Assembly: GCA_028707655.1 (NCBI GenBank)
Contig: JAQWAN010000067.1
Coordinates: 1-8,944, forward strand
Reading direction: 5' to 3'
Origin: Bacteroidaceae bacterium
GTDB taxonomy: Bacteria > Bacteroidota > Bacteroidia > Bacteroidales > Bacteroidaceae
Length of the DNA stretch: 8,944 nt
Each line of letters starts with the position of its first letter. The stretch's first letter is position 1. The notes beneath the pieces are model-generated. The model saw nothing but the letters and a program-made list of their open reading frames with translations, made no database searches and was not told the DNA's origin. Made by a program: the position numbers and the translations under genes. This document shows positions 1 to 7,427 of this stretch, in pieces.

Positions 1-883
1 AATGTTGGGTATACCAGCTACTATTGCGAGATGCAAAGAGATTGTGCTATGTACGCCTCCTAATAAAGATGGATCTATTCATCCTACCATCCTTTATGCT
101 GCTTCTTTAGTTGGGATAACTAAAATCTTTAAAGCGGGTGGTGCACAAGCTATTGCTGCCATGAGCTATGGAACCGCTTCTGTGCCCAAAGTGCATAAAA
201 TCTTTGGTCCGGGCAATCAATATGTGATGGAAGCCAAGATGCAAGTCTCTTTAGATGGCTTGGCCATTGATATGCCTGCTGGTCCATCAGAAGTGTTAGT
301 AGTGGCAGATGAATCGGCTTCTCCTATCTTTATAGCCGCCGATTTGTTGTCGCAAGCCGAACATGGAAAAGATAGTCAAGCCATTTTAGTAACCACCTCG
401 CCACAGCTGGTAGAGGAGGTTGCTGCTGAGGTAGAGCAACAATTGGCACAACTGCCGCGTCAAGAGATAGCACAGTTCTCCATTGCAAACAGTTCAATCC
501 TACTGGTGCATACATTAGACGAGGCTGTGGCTTTTGTTAATGCATATGCTCCAGAACATTTATTGCTTCAGACAAAAAACTACCGAGAGGTTGCTACACA
601 AATTGTTAATGCAGGCTCTGTCTTCTTGGGGATGTATGCTCCCGAGAGTGCTGGCGATTATGCCTCTGGCACCAATCACACGCTACCTACACATGGTTAT
701 GCTAAAGCATATAGCGGCGTCAATCTAGATAGCTTTATGAAAAAAATCACGTACCAAGAGATTACCACAGATGGGATTCGTTCACTCGGTCCAACTATTG
801 AAGAGATGGCATTGAATGAGGAGCTTTATGCACATAAGAATGCGGTGACTGTTCGATTAGATTATCTGCAAAAAAAGAAATAA
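1..883 (+). CDS. hisD: Histidinol dehydrogenase, C-terminal 293 residues (5' end outside window)
   Basis: HisD performs the last two steps of histidine synthesis in the cytoplasm, oxidising L-histidinol to L-histidine with two NAD+. Only the 3' part is present; complete codons begin at position 2. The zinc and catalytic residues are all visible: Gln118 and His121 in LLSQAEHG, the general-base pair Glu185-His186 in APEHL, Asp219 in AGDYASGTNH, and His278 in AHKNAV (numbers from position 2). Each lies exactly 141 below the E. coli residue as I recall it (Gln259, His262, Glu326, His327, Asp360, His419), so about 141 N-terminal residues are missing and the full protein should be about 434 residues, the usual length. 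The ATG at 2 is therefore an internal methionine, not a start. The stop is followed after 2 bp by hisC, so the genes are surely co-transcribed. Family assignment is very secure. Confidence 0.97.
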   Translation, partial: MLGIPATIARCKEIVLCTPPNKDGSIHPTILYAASLVGITKIFKAGGAQAIAAMSYGTASVPKVHKIFGPGNQYVMEAKMQVSLDGLAIDMPAGPSEVLVVADESASPIFIAADLLSQAEHGKDSQAILVTTSPQLVEEVAAEVEQQLAQLPRQEIAQFSIANSSILLVHTLDEAVAFVNAYAPEHLLLQTKNYREVATQIVNAGSVFLGMYAPESAGDYASGTNHTLPTHGYAKAYSGVNLDSFMKKITYQEITTDGIRSLGPTIEEMALNEELYAHKNAVTVRLDYLQKKK

Positions 884-885
884 GT

Positions 886-1932
886 ATGAAACCATTACAA
901 GAGTTAGTTAGACCGAATGTTTGGGATATTGTTCCCTATTCTTCGGCACGCGATGAGTATTCAGGAGTAGATGCTTCTGTTTTTCTGGATGCGAATGAAA
1001 GTCCCTATCATGCTCCATATAACCGCTATCCAGACCCTCTCCAGTTAGACTTGAAGCGTATGATTGCAGAACTACTATGCGTTCCAGTTTCGCAAATTTT
1101 TCTAGGAAATGGTAGTGATGAGGCTATTGACCTAACCTTTCGGGTTTTCTGTCAGCCTGGTGTAGATAATGTAGTGGCCATTAATCCAACCTATGGTATG
1201 TACAAGGTTTGTGCCGATTTGAATGATATAGCTTATCGTAGTGTTTCTCTGGATGCAAATTTTCAGTTTACCGCACAATCCTTGTTAGCCGCTGCCGATG
1301 AGCAGACAAAGGTTATTTTTATCTGTTCGCCCAATAACCCCACAGGTAATTTACTCGATAGAGCGCAAATAGAACAATTATTGACCTCTTTTCAAGGCAT
1401 CGTGGCACTAGATGAGGCATATGTTGATTTTGCAGATGCCCCCTCTTTCCTTGCCGATTTGCAGCGTTATCCTAATCTACTGGTTTATCGTACCTTTTCA
1501 AAAGCATGGGGTAGTGCTGCTATTCGTTTAGGAATGGCTTTTGCATCTGTAGAGATTATAGCGCTATTCAATAAAATTAAATACCCTTATAATGTTAATC
1601 AGTTAACACAAGAGAAGGGAAAAGAGCTCTTACAAGACCAATCCAGTAGAGACCAATGGGTTAAATGGATAAAAGAGGAGCGAAAACAGTTACTTCTTAA
1701 TCTGCAAAACACGGCCTGTTGTGTGCAATTATACCCTACAGATGCTAACTTTGTATTGGTAAAGGTGACCGATGCTACTGCTATCTATTCGTTTTTAACC
1801 AGTAGAGGTATCATTGTTAGAAACCGAACAACCGTTGCTTTATGTGGTAACTGTTTACGTATATCCGTAGGAACGCCCTTAGAAAATCAACAATTAATCG
1901 CTGCCCTCAACGATTATTCAACAGATAAATAG
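886..1932 (+). CDS. hisC: Histidinol-phosphate aminotransferase
   Basis: HisC is a PLP-dependent fold-type I aminotransferase that converts imidazole-acetol phosphate and glutamate to histidinol phosphate and 2-oxoglutarate. The 348 residues match the usual length (E. coli about 356). Motifs in order: LDANESP (34-40) and NRYPDP (46-51) in the N-terminal arm, GNGSDE (74-79) for cofactor phosphate contact, SPNNPTG (148-154), DEAYVDF (176-182) with the Asp that pairs with the PLP ring nitrogen, FSKAWG with Lys206 as the Schiff-base lysine, RLG (214-216) and YPYNVN (233-238). The ATG at 886 lies 2 bp after the hisD stop, so translation is probably coupled; no strong ribosome binding site is visible, only an A-rich stretch. 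It is followed by hisB after 9 bp. All expected catalytic residues are present. The histidine-operon position rules out other aminotransferases of this superfamily. Confidence 0.97.
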   Translation: MKPLQELVRPNVWDIVPYSSARDEYSGVDASVFLDANESPYHAPYNRYPDPLQLDLKRMIAELLCVPVSQIFLGNGSDEAIDLTFRVFCQPGVDNVVAINPTYGMYKVCADLNDIAYRSVSLDANFQFTAQSLLAAADEQTKVIFICSPNNPTGNLLDRAQIEQLLTSFQGIVALDEAYVDFADAPSFLADLQRYPNLLVYRTFSKAWGSAAIRLGMAFASVEIIALFNKIKYPYNVNQLTQEKGKELLQDQSSRDQWVKWIKEERKQLLLNLQNTACCVQLYPTDANFVLVKVTDATAIYSFLTSRGIIVRNRTTVALCGNCLRISVGTPLENQQLIAALNDYSTDK

Positions 1933-1941
1933 AATAAAATA

Positions 1942-3066
1942 ATGCGCAAAAAAATAGTATTTATAGATAGAGATGGTACATTGGTTGTTGAGCCACCAAT
2001 AGATTATCAATTAGATTCTTTTGAAAAATTAGCTTTTTACCCTAAAGTGATAAAGAACTTAGCCTTCTTGTCGAACAAGTTAGAGGTAGAGTGGGTGATG
2101 GTAACCAATCAAGATGGGTTAGGCACTGCTTCCTTTCCTGAGGAGACTTTTTGGCCCGTTCATAAGCTGATGTTAAACACCTTACAGGGAGAGGGTTTTA
2201 CCTTCGATGATATCTGTATCGATAAAACTTTTCCAGAAGAGATGGCAGAGACGCGTAAGCCCAAAACAGGTTTACTAGGTAAATATATCAACAACCCAGC
2301 CTACGACCTGCCCAATAGTTATGTGATTGGCGATAGATGGACCGATGTTCAATTGGCCGTTAATCTAGGTTGTAAGGCCATCCTGTTGCAGGAAGATAGT
2401 AGTGAGCTACAAGCCAATCCATTATATGCTACCTGCGCACTTGTAACCACTAACTGGGACGAGATATCCGAATTCCTATTTGCTGGCGAACGTACTGCTG
2501 CGATTAGTAGAGTCACAAAAGAGACCGATATCAAGATAGAGATGAAGCTCGATGGAAAGGGCAAAAGTACAATCTCTACTGGACTCCACTTTTTTGACCA
2601 TATGCTCGAGCAGATTGCTAAGCATGGAGGGATTGACCTAACCATTCAGGTAAAGGGCGATCTTCAAGTGGATGAGCATCATACCATTGAGGATGTAGGT
2701 ATTGCTTTAGGCGAATGTCTCTATAACTGCTTGGGTGCTAAACGAGGTATAGAGCGTTATGGTTTTTCTTTACCAATGGACGATTGTTTGGCACAAGTCT
2801 GTTTAGATTTTGGTGGCCGTTCTTGGCTCGTTTGGGAAGCCGATTTTAAGCGAGAGATGATTGGGGATATGCCAACAGAGATGTTCTTTCATTTCTTTAA
2901 ATCATTGAGTGACGCTGCCAAAATGAATCTAATCGTTAAGGCAGAAGGAACAAATGAGCATCATAAAATAGAGGGAATCTTCAAAGCGTTTGCTCGTGCC
3001 ATCAAGATGGCAGTGAAGCGTGATATTTTCCACTATGAACTTCCCTCTACTAAAGGCTGTTTATAA
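1942..3066 (+). CDS. hisB: Bifunctional histidinol-phosphatase / imidazoleglycerol-phosphate dehydratase
   Basis: This fused enzyme does two non-consecutive steps of histidine synthesis: dehydration of imidazoleglycerol phosphate (C-terminal domain) and dephosphorylation of histidinol phosphate (N-terminal domain). Residues 1 to about 175 form a HAD phosphatase: nucleophile Asp9 and acid/base Asp11 in DRDGTL, TNQDGLGT (55-62), RKPKTG (105-110) and GDRWTD (130-135). Residues from about 185 to 374 form the dehydratase, with manganese-binding histidine motifs FFDHML (217-222), DEHHTIED (244-251) and NEHHKIE (338-344), and a C-terminal STKG (369-372). The 374 residues compare with about 355 in E. 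coli. One departure: the loop before RKPK (about 92-104) lacks the Cys/His set that binds zinc in E. coli HisB; I recall Bacteroides HisB lacking it as well. The gene is last in the visible operon and ends 5 bp from the convergent nadE stop. Confidence 0.97.
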   Translation: MRKKIVFIDRDGTLVVEPPIDYQLDSFEKLAFYPKVIKNLAFLSNKLEVEWVMVTNQDGLGTASFPEETFWPVHKLMLNTLQGEGFTFDDICIDKTFPEEMAETRKPKTGLLGKYINNPAYDLPNSYVIGDRWTDVQLAVNLGCKAILLQEDSSELQANPLYATCALVTTNWDEISEFLFAGERTAAISRVTKETDIKIEMKLDGKGKSTISTGLHFFDHMLEQIAKHGGIDLTIQVKGDLQVDEHHTIEDVGIALGECLYNCLGAKRGIERYGFSLPMDDCLAQVCLDFGGRSWLVWEADFKREMIGDMPTEMFFHFFKSLSDAAKMNLIVKAEGTNEHHKIEGIFKAFARAIKMAVKRDIFHYELPSTKGCL

Positions 3067-3071
3067 TCTCT

Positions 3072-5003
3072 TTATACGAGTGCCTTGCATTCGTCTAGCC
3101 AAATGGTTGAGCACGCATCGCTAGGCATGCGCCAATCGCCACGTGGACTAAGAGAAATAGCCCCCACTTTAGGGCCATCGGGTAGACACGATCTTTTGAA
3201 CTGTTGTGCAAAGAAACGACGGAAAAAGATCGTGATCCATTTTTTTATGGTCTCGTCCTCATATTTATTGGCAAAAGCAACTTGTGCAAGGAAATAGATT
3301 TTAGATGGTCTGCTGCCAAAGCGAAGAAAATGGTATAGAAAAAAGTCGTGTAACTCGTAGGGACCTACTAAATCTTCTGTTTTTTGTTGAATATCGCCCG
3401 CTTCTGTGGCAGGGATAAGTTCAGGACTAATGGGGGTATCCACCACATCTAGTAGTGTTGCTTTGGTTGCTTCATCTTCCTCTTTAGAGGCCACCCATTT
3501 TACAACATGCTGAATTAATGTTTTAGGAACACTGCAATTCACACCATACATAGACATATGGTCGCCATTATAAGTAGCCCATCCTAGTGCTAACTCAGAT
3601 AGGTCGCCTGTGCCAATCACCATGCCAAAGTGTTTATTAGCTAAGTCCATCAGCAGTTGTGTGCGTTCACGTGCCTGACCATTCTCGTAAGTTGTGTCGT
3701 GCACATTAATATCGTGTTCTAGATCTTTAAAATGTTGAATGCAAGCCTCTTTAATGCTAATCTCCTTAATGGTGATGCCCAACGATTGCATCATAGCTAT
3801 GGCATTTTGATAGGTGCGGTTTGTTGTGCCAAACCCCGGCATTGTAACCCCAATAATCCCTTTTCTACTCAGGTTTAATAGGTCAAATGTTTTTACGCAA
3901 ACCAATAGTGCAAGTGTGGAGTCTAAGCCTCCTGAGATACCAATAACCACTTTCTTGCAGTTAGTATGTTGTAAGCGTTTAGCTAATCCAGCTGTTTGTA
4001 TAGAGAAAATTTCATTACAAGCATCATCCACACTCATCTCTTTAGGTATAAATGGTTGAGGGTCTATGGCTCGTGTTAAGCTCCCATCCTTCTCATTAAT
4101 AGAATCGGTAGAGATACGAACCATTTCTTTGGCACTACAATTAGCCGCATTTGCCGCAAAGCTTTGGTTTGCTCTACGTTCGTAGCGTATTGTCTCCACA
4201 TCAATCTCACTAACCACCAGTTGCTTCTCCAGGGAGAAACGCTTAGCTGTATTTAAGAGTGTACCATTTTCATAAATAAGAGCACTTCCGCCAAAAACAA
4301 TATCCGTGCTAGACTCTCCAAAGCCACAGGAGGAGAATACATAACCCACCAAACTTTTGGCCGATTGTTGCGAGAGGAGTGAACGTAGATAAGCATGTTT
4401 ACCTAGCGTTTCATTGTCCGCAGATAGATTAAATATAATCTCTGCTCCTTTTAGAGCTAGTGTAGAGCTAGGAGGTATAACAGTCCAAACATCTTCGCAT
4501 ATCTCTACACCAAAACAAGTGGTTGGTGTAGAAAAAAGCATTTGTTGACTCATGAGTACAGTTTGACCACATAGTCGTATGGCTTTTTCTTCTATTTCGA
4601 GTGCAGAGGTAAACCATCTGTCTTCATAATATTCGTTGTAGTTGGGTAAATAGGTCTTAGGTACTAGTCCTAGTATCTTCCCTTTTTGAATAACTGCAGC
4701 ACCATTTACAACGCAAGCACCAACAGCAACAGGTATACCCACTATAGATATGATATCCAATTGTCGTGTATTGTTAACAATTTGCATCAATGACATCTCT
4801 GCTCGTTGTAAGAGCAGCTGTTGCAAGAACAAGTCCCCACAAGTGTAGGCTGTTATGGCTAATTCAGGAAAAACCACAATAGAAACACCTTTGCCATCTG
4901 CGATAATTATTTGTTCCTCTATTGCTTTCGCATTAAAATCACAATCTGCAACTTTCACCTCAGGGATGGCTGCTGCTACCTTTACAAATCCAAATTTATT
5001 CAT
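3072..5003 (-). CDS. nadE: Glutamine-dependent NAD+ synthetase
   Basis: NadE makes NAD+ from nicotinic acid adenine dinucleotide, ATP and ammonia, the ammonia coming from glutamine in an attached nitrilase-fold domain. Numbering from the ATG at 5003 (643 residues): the glutaminase triad is Glu47 (FPELAITAYT), Lys116 (PKTYLPNY) and Cys169 (EICEDVW). The synthetase domain has the PP-loop SGGLDST (357-363), then GTGDLSELALGW (464-475) and a C-terminal DGPKVGAISLSPRGDWRMPSD segment in family style. This long two-domain form is the type found in Mycobacterium and Bacteroides; the glutaminase domain means free ammonia is not needed. I prefer ATG 5003 over an in-frame TTG at 5021 because known relatives begin close to MN-FGFVKVAAAIP, and because the likely transcription start lies at about 5020. 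It is a single-gene unit: its own promoter element upstream and the convergent hisB downstream. Confidence 0.96.
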   Translation of the reverse strand: MNKFGFVKVAAAIPEVKVADCDFNAKAIEEQIIIADGKGVSIVVFPELAITAYTCGDLFLQQLLLQRAEMSLMQIVNNTRQLDIISIVGIPVAVGACVVNGAAVIQKGKILGLVPKTYLPNYNEYYEDRWFTSALEIEEKAIRLCGQTVLMSQQMLFSTPTTCFGVEICEDVWTVIPPSSTLALKGAEIIFNLSADNETLGKHAYLRSLLSQQSAKSLVGYVFSSCGFGESSTDIVFGGSALIYENGTLLNTAKRFSLEKQLVVSEIDVETIRYERRANQSFAANAANCSAKEMVRISTDSINEKDGSLTRAIDPQPFIPKEMSVDDACNEIFSIQTAGLAKRLQHTNCKKVVIGISGGLDSTLALLVCVKTFDLLNLSRKGIIGVTMPGFGTTNRTYQNAIAMMQSLGITIKEISIKEACIQHFKDLEHDINVHDTTYENGQARERTQLLMDLANKHFGMVIGTGDLSELALGWATYNGDHMSMYGVNCSVPKTLIQHVVKWVASKEEDEATKATLLDVVDTPISPELIPATEAGDIQQKTEDLVGPYELHDFFLYHFLRFGSRPSKIYFLAQVAFANKYEDETIKKWITIFFRRFFAQQFKRSCLPDGPKVGAISLSPRGDWRMPSDACSTIWLDECKALV

Positions 5004-5026
5004 GTCTATAACTTTTATCAATCGTG

Positions 5027-5034
5027 CAAATGTA
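5027..5034 (-). promoter_or_regulatory. Putative nadE promoter, -7 element
   Basis: The minus strand reads TACATTTG here, a full match to the Bacteroidota sigma-ABfr -7 consensus TAnnTTTG. A start about 5-6 nt on (around 5020-5022) would give a leader of under 20 nt before the ATG at 5003. I find no convincing TTG -33 element at the usual 19-22 nt spacing, so this rests on the -7 box and its position between the upstream gene's terminator and nadE. Confidence 0.45.
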
Positions 5035-5067
5035 CATATTTTGTGCTGGATATGCTCGTTTTGCTAT

Positions 5068-5108
5068 AAAAAAAACATCCGTTGCCATGATGTATGCAGC
5101 GGATGTTT
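5068..5108 (-). terminator. Rho-independent terminator of the LruC-family lipoprotein gene
   Basis: A 13-bp stem (5073-5085 with 5096-5108, one T-G wobble) encloses a 10-nt loop. On the minus strand the hairpin is followed directly by eight T residues (5075 down to 5068). On the plus strand no T-run follows, so it works for minus-strand transcripts only. It starts 28 bp after the lipoprotein stop codon and insulates nadE from read-through. Confidence 0.88.
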
Positions 5109-5135
5109 CTATAAATTAGGGAGTAAGAATTAGCT

Positions 5136-7199
5136 TTATCTACTTTTATACTGGTACCAATCGGTGTTTGTAGCACCTTTTGATTCTACCCAATTCGTAA
5201 AGTAGGGATATTCATTTTCTGAACCAATTTGTCGTGTTTCACTTACTACCTCAAAGTTAGTAACGTTGTAAAGGTCAATAGCAAAAGGATAATCGCCCCC
5301 CTTGTTAATATAGTAAGCATCATCTTTTGTGCCTAGTAATCGGCTGTTGGCCCATGGGGAGACAGTTGATTTAGGTAGGTGAACTTCTGTTCTGTTCTTT
5401 TCTCCAGCCACATAATTGGGAACAATAAATGGGTTGATGTTTAGGGTATACGAGGATTTTATTGGTCTGCTTCCCTCTGCAAAGGTTCTTGTAAGCTTAA
5501 AGATCTCCCCACTTGCAGCTGCTTCTATAGCACTAGGAGTGAAAATAAACTGATTATTTTCCTCTCGTACGTTATAATTAGATGCATCGGCATCGATATT
5601 TCCTACCGTTCCGTTGATTAAACAGCCAAAGGCATCTGTTGCTTTTGCGCCATCGTGTACCACCTTGTAAACACTCTCAATTTTCTCTATCTCATCTAAA
5701 TCGTTGTGCGTGATTATTGTTTCATATTCAACTACAACATCGTTTAGGTCGTAGTCTCCACCGCTAGGCCAGATATCCTCGAAAGCAAGGGTACCTCTTG
5801 AGTTTTCCTCGGCTACTTTTGTTTTTGCATCTGGAACAACAGGTACCTCCACACTGATAGCTTCAATAGGAGAAGCATTTACATAGAATAAGATATCTTC
5901 ATAGCTATTATCGCTTCGGCTATTGTTGTCTGGGAAAGTGAAATCCTCAAAACCTACAATAATTCTTTGCGATTTTCTATCGTATATACTAATACAGCCA
6001 GCTCTTCCCGCTGTGTTCGCGCTTTGGTTAGAATAGATAGCATGTCCACTCGTATAGTAGGTGTTAATCCGATCATTAATCTCGGTTGCATTAGCACTAG
6101 AAGAGAGACTATTTCTATCCAAGAAACCATTGATATCCGCTACAAGCATCCATCCAATAGAATAGCCTGGAGGAAACACGTCTGTACCCTCTTGGTCGTA
6201 GTTCTCTCCAAAGAATTGAAGACGAGCAGAAATGATATTACTAGGACTACCTTTTGTTGTTCTAGGGAATACCATATATTTTGGAAGAGCTTTTAATTGA
6301 CTAGCAGAAAGAGTCTCACTGGTTTTATAATAGTAGTAACCCATTGCATTGTGCATACCTCCATTTGCATCGAGTAACACTAAATCGAGTTCTGCACCCA
6401 CTACATCTTTACCGTCCGCTGTTTTTTCCAAAACAGATGGATTGATATTACTTTCCGTTGCTATGTAGCTGGTGTTGTTTTGTTTTTTTCCATAGTTACC
6501 TCGTAGCGCCGATTGAACTCTGTTAACCAATTCGCCCAATGTGCTTGAAATTGTTAACTGCTCGCTATTACTAACGAGTGAGTACAATGCTGGAACATTC
6601 GTGTTTAAGGTCTCCCAATTGTAATCACCACCACTTGATTTGAACGTATCATAAAGTGCATATAGTTTAGACGATTCATTAATGACCGATTTATGAGAAC
6701 CAATGTTGATACTCTCTTCCGCTCTTGTTTTTGCCCTTGCCAGTTGTGGTGCACTAGCATCATTCGTATATACGACAGACCCATTTAGAACCTCTAGCTC
6801 TATAGAGCTAGGAATACCAATAGCATCGGAGCATAAAAACACTTTCTTTGTACCAATAGGTAGGGTGATTAGTCCATCGTATTTACAATGCTTGTCTGTG
6901 AACCCCGTAAAGATAGATAGGCTATTCTCTTTTAGTAGTCCAGTACTCTCATCGTATGGGTTTTCCAAATAGATAGCAAAAGGGGCTGTATACCCCTCAT
7001 ATCCGTAATCGATCTTTAAGGTGGTTCCTAATCGTGTAGAGAAATCAAAATAATCGCTTGCAGGTTTTTTAAGTTCTCCATTGGTTACAATGGAATCGTG
7101 TTTACAGGCAGAAAAGCTCAACACGAGAAGTAGTAGGAGTGTCCAGTTTTTTAAGAAGAGGGGAGATACGCCCCATCTATTATTGTGGTCGTTTTTCAT
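5136..7199 (-). CDS. LruC domain-containing lipoprotein (DUF4114 and DUF4842 regions), probably surface-exposed
   Basis: Function is unknown. Residues 19-31 form a hydrophobic signal segment ending in FSAC, with Cys32 as the likely lipidated residue (Phe at -3 is less usual). The following KHDS loosely resembles the acidic/lysine export signal of Bacteroidota surface lipoproteins. Residues 50-145 have the FDFST...YGYEGY...LENPY pattern typical of LruC N-termini. About 145-265 looks like a less conserved linker region. About 340-445 resembles DUF4114, ending GFEDFTFPD...EDILFYV. From 470 onward AFEDIWPSGGDYDLNDVV opens a DUF4842-type domain that runs to the C-terminus, including NPFIV, EVHLP and a final TNW-ES---TDWY. 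The acidic loops resemble calcium-binding loops of beta-sandwich domains (inference). The name comes from the Leptospira antigen LruC. It is monocistronic: its own terminator lies downstream and perR diverges upstream. No Shine-Dalgarno sequence is visible before ATG 7199. Confidence 0.88.
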   Translation of the reverse strand: MKNDHNNRWGVSPLFLKNWTLLLLLVLSFSACKHDSIVTNGELKKPASDYFDFSTRLGTTLKIDYGYEGYTAPFAIYLENPYDESTGLLKENSLSIFTGFTDKHCKYDGLITLPIGTKKVFLCSDAIGIPSSIELEVLNGSVVYTNDASAPQLARAKTRAEESINIGSHKSVINESSKLYALYDTFKSSGGDYNWETLNTNVPALYSLVSNSEQLTISSTLGELVNRVQSALRGNYGKKQNNTSYIATESNINPSVLEKTADGKDVVGAELDLVLLDANGGMHNAMGYYYYKTSETLSASQLKALPKYMVFPRTTKGSPSNIISARLQFFGENYDQEGTDVFPPGYSIGWMLVADINGFLDRNSLSSSANATEINDRINTYYTSGHAIYSNQSANTAGRAGCISIYDRKSQRIIVGFEDFTFPDNNSRSDNSYEDILFYVNASPIEAISVEVPVVPDAKTKVAEENSRGTLAFEDIWPSGGDYDLNDVVVEYETIITHNDLDEIEKIESVYKVVHDGAKATDAFGCLINGTVGNIDADASNYNVREENNQFIFTPSAIEAAASGEIFKLTRTFAEGSRPIKSSYTLNINPFIVPNYVAGEKNRTEVHLPKSTVSPWANSRLLGTKDDAYYINKGGDYPFAIDLYNVTNFEVVSETRQIGSENEYPYFTNWVESKGATNTDWYQYKSR

Positions 7200-7331
7200 A
7201 ATCTAGTTTTTTAGTCTGTTTATATATAATCTTAATAACAAAAACACAATAATTTTCTTTAATAAAAGAATTTACTGCTTCTGTTTTTAAACAACAACAA
7301 CAATTATTTTCAACTATAATAGATTGTTTTG

Positions 7332-7361
7332 TTGTAATTTAAAAAGTTTTTTATACATTTG
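7332..7361 (+). promoter_or_regulatory. perR promoter (Bacteroidota type)
   Basis: A TTG at 7332-7334 (-33 element) is followed after 19 nt by TACATTTG at 7354-7361, a full match to the -7 consensus TAnnTTTG. Transcription should begin near 7366, giving a leader of about 60 nt before the perR ATG. This is the best promoter in the window and likely drives perR and the rubrerythrin gene together. Confidence 0.78.
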
Positions 7362-7364
7362 CAG

Positions 7365-7403
7365 TACAAACAACTTTGTAATGGTTACAATGTTGGAATT
7401 GTA
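7365..7403 (+). promoter_or_regulatory. Putative PerR operator cluster in the perR leader
   Basis: Three overlapping inverted repeats lie just after the -7 element: TACAAA-N4-TTTGTA (7365-7380), TTGTAA-TGG-TTACAA (7376-7390) and TACAAT-N6-ATTGTA (7386-7403). The middle one is 15 bp long and matches the Bacillus subtilis PerR box TTATAATNATTATAA at 11 of 14 defined positions. The first three half-sites begin 10 bp apart (7365, 7375, 7385), so they sit on one face of the helix. Placement over and just after the start site fits repression. Binding by the downstream-encoded PerR is inference. Confidence 0.6.
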
Positions 7404-7427
7404 GAGGATAATTAAAATACTAGAGCC

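Larger units (their letters stand above)
7200..7427. other. AT-rich divergent intergenic region between lipoprotein gene and perR
   Basis: This 228-bp spacer has no gene that I can support. Its right third holds the perR promoter and the inverted half-sites listed separately. The middle has an AACAACAACAACAA run (7290-7303) and, further right, TTGTTTTGTTGT (7324-7335), which is partly its inverse. For the minus-strand lipoprotein gene I find no clear promoter; the nearest candidate is TGTTTTTG on the minus strand (7246 down to 7239), one mismatch from TAnnTTTG, without a good -33 element. Confidence 0.6.

Noticed and set aside
2..4. ATG near the window edge as the hisD start
   Set aside because: The encoded protein lines up with the HisD middle with a constant offset of 141 residues; the gene simply begins outside the window.
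2349..2645. Minus-strand open frame inside hisB
   Set aside because: Antisense to the conserved HisB domains, with no recognisable motifs and no promoter.
3077..3093. Short hairpin (7-bp stem with one G-T pair, 3-nt loop) near the hisB/nadE junction as a terminator
   Set aside because: No T-run follows on either strand and it lies within nadE coding sequence; the stem is short.
4855..5133. Plus-strand open frame crossing the nadE 5' end
   Set aside because: It is antisense to the conserved glutaminase domain and its predicted protein resembles no family; the end runs through the terminator.
5967..6972. Plus-strand open frames at 5967-6296 and 6703-6972 inside the lipoprotein gene
   Set aside because: Both are antisense to a full-length gene with signal peptide and domains; no motif, promoter or start signal supports them.
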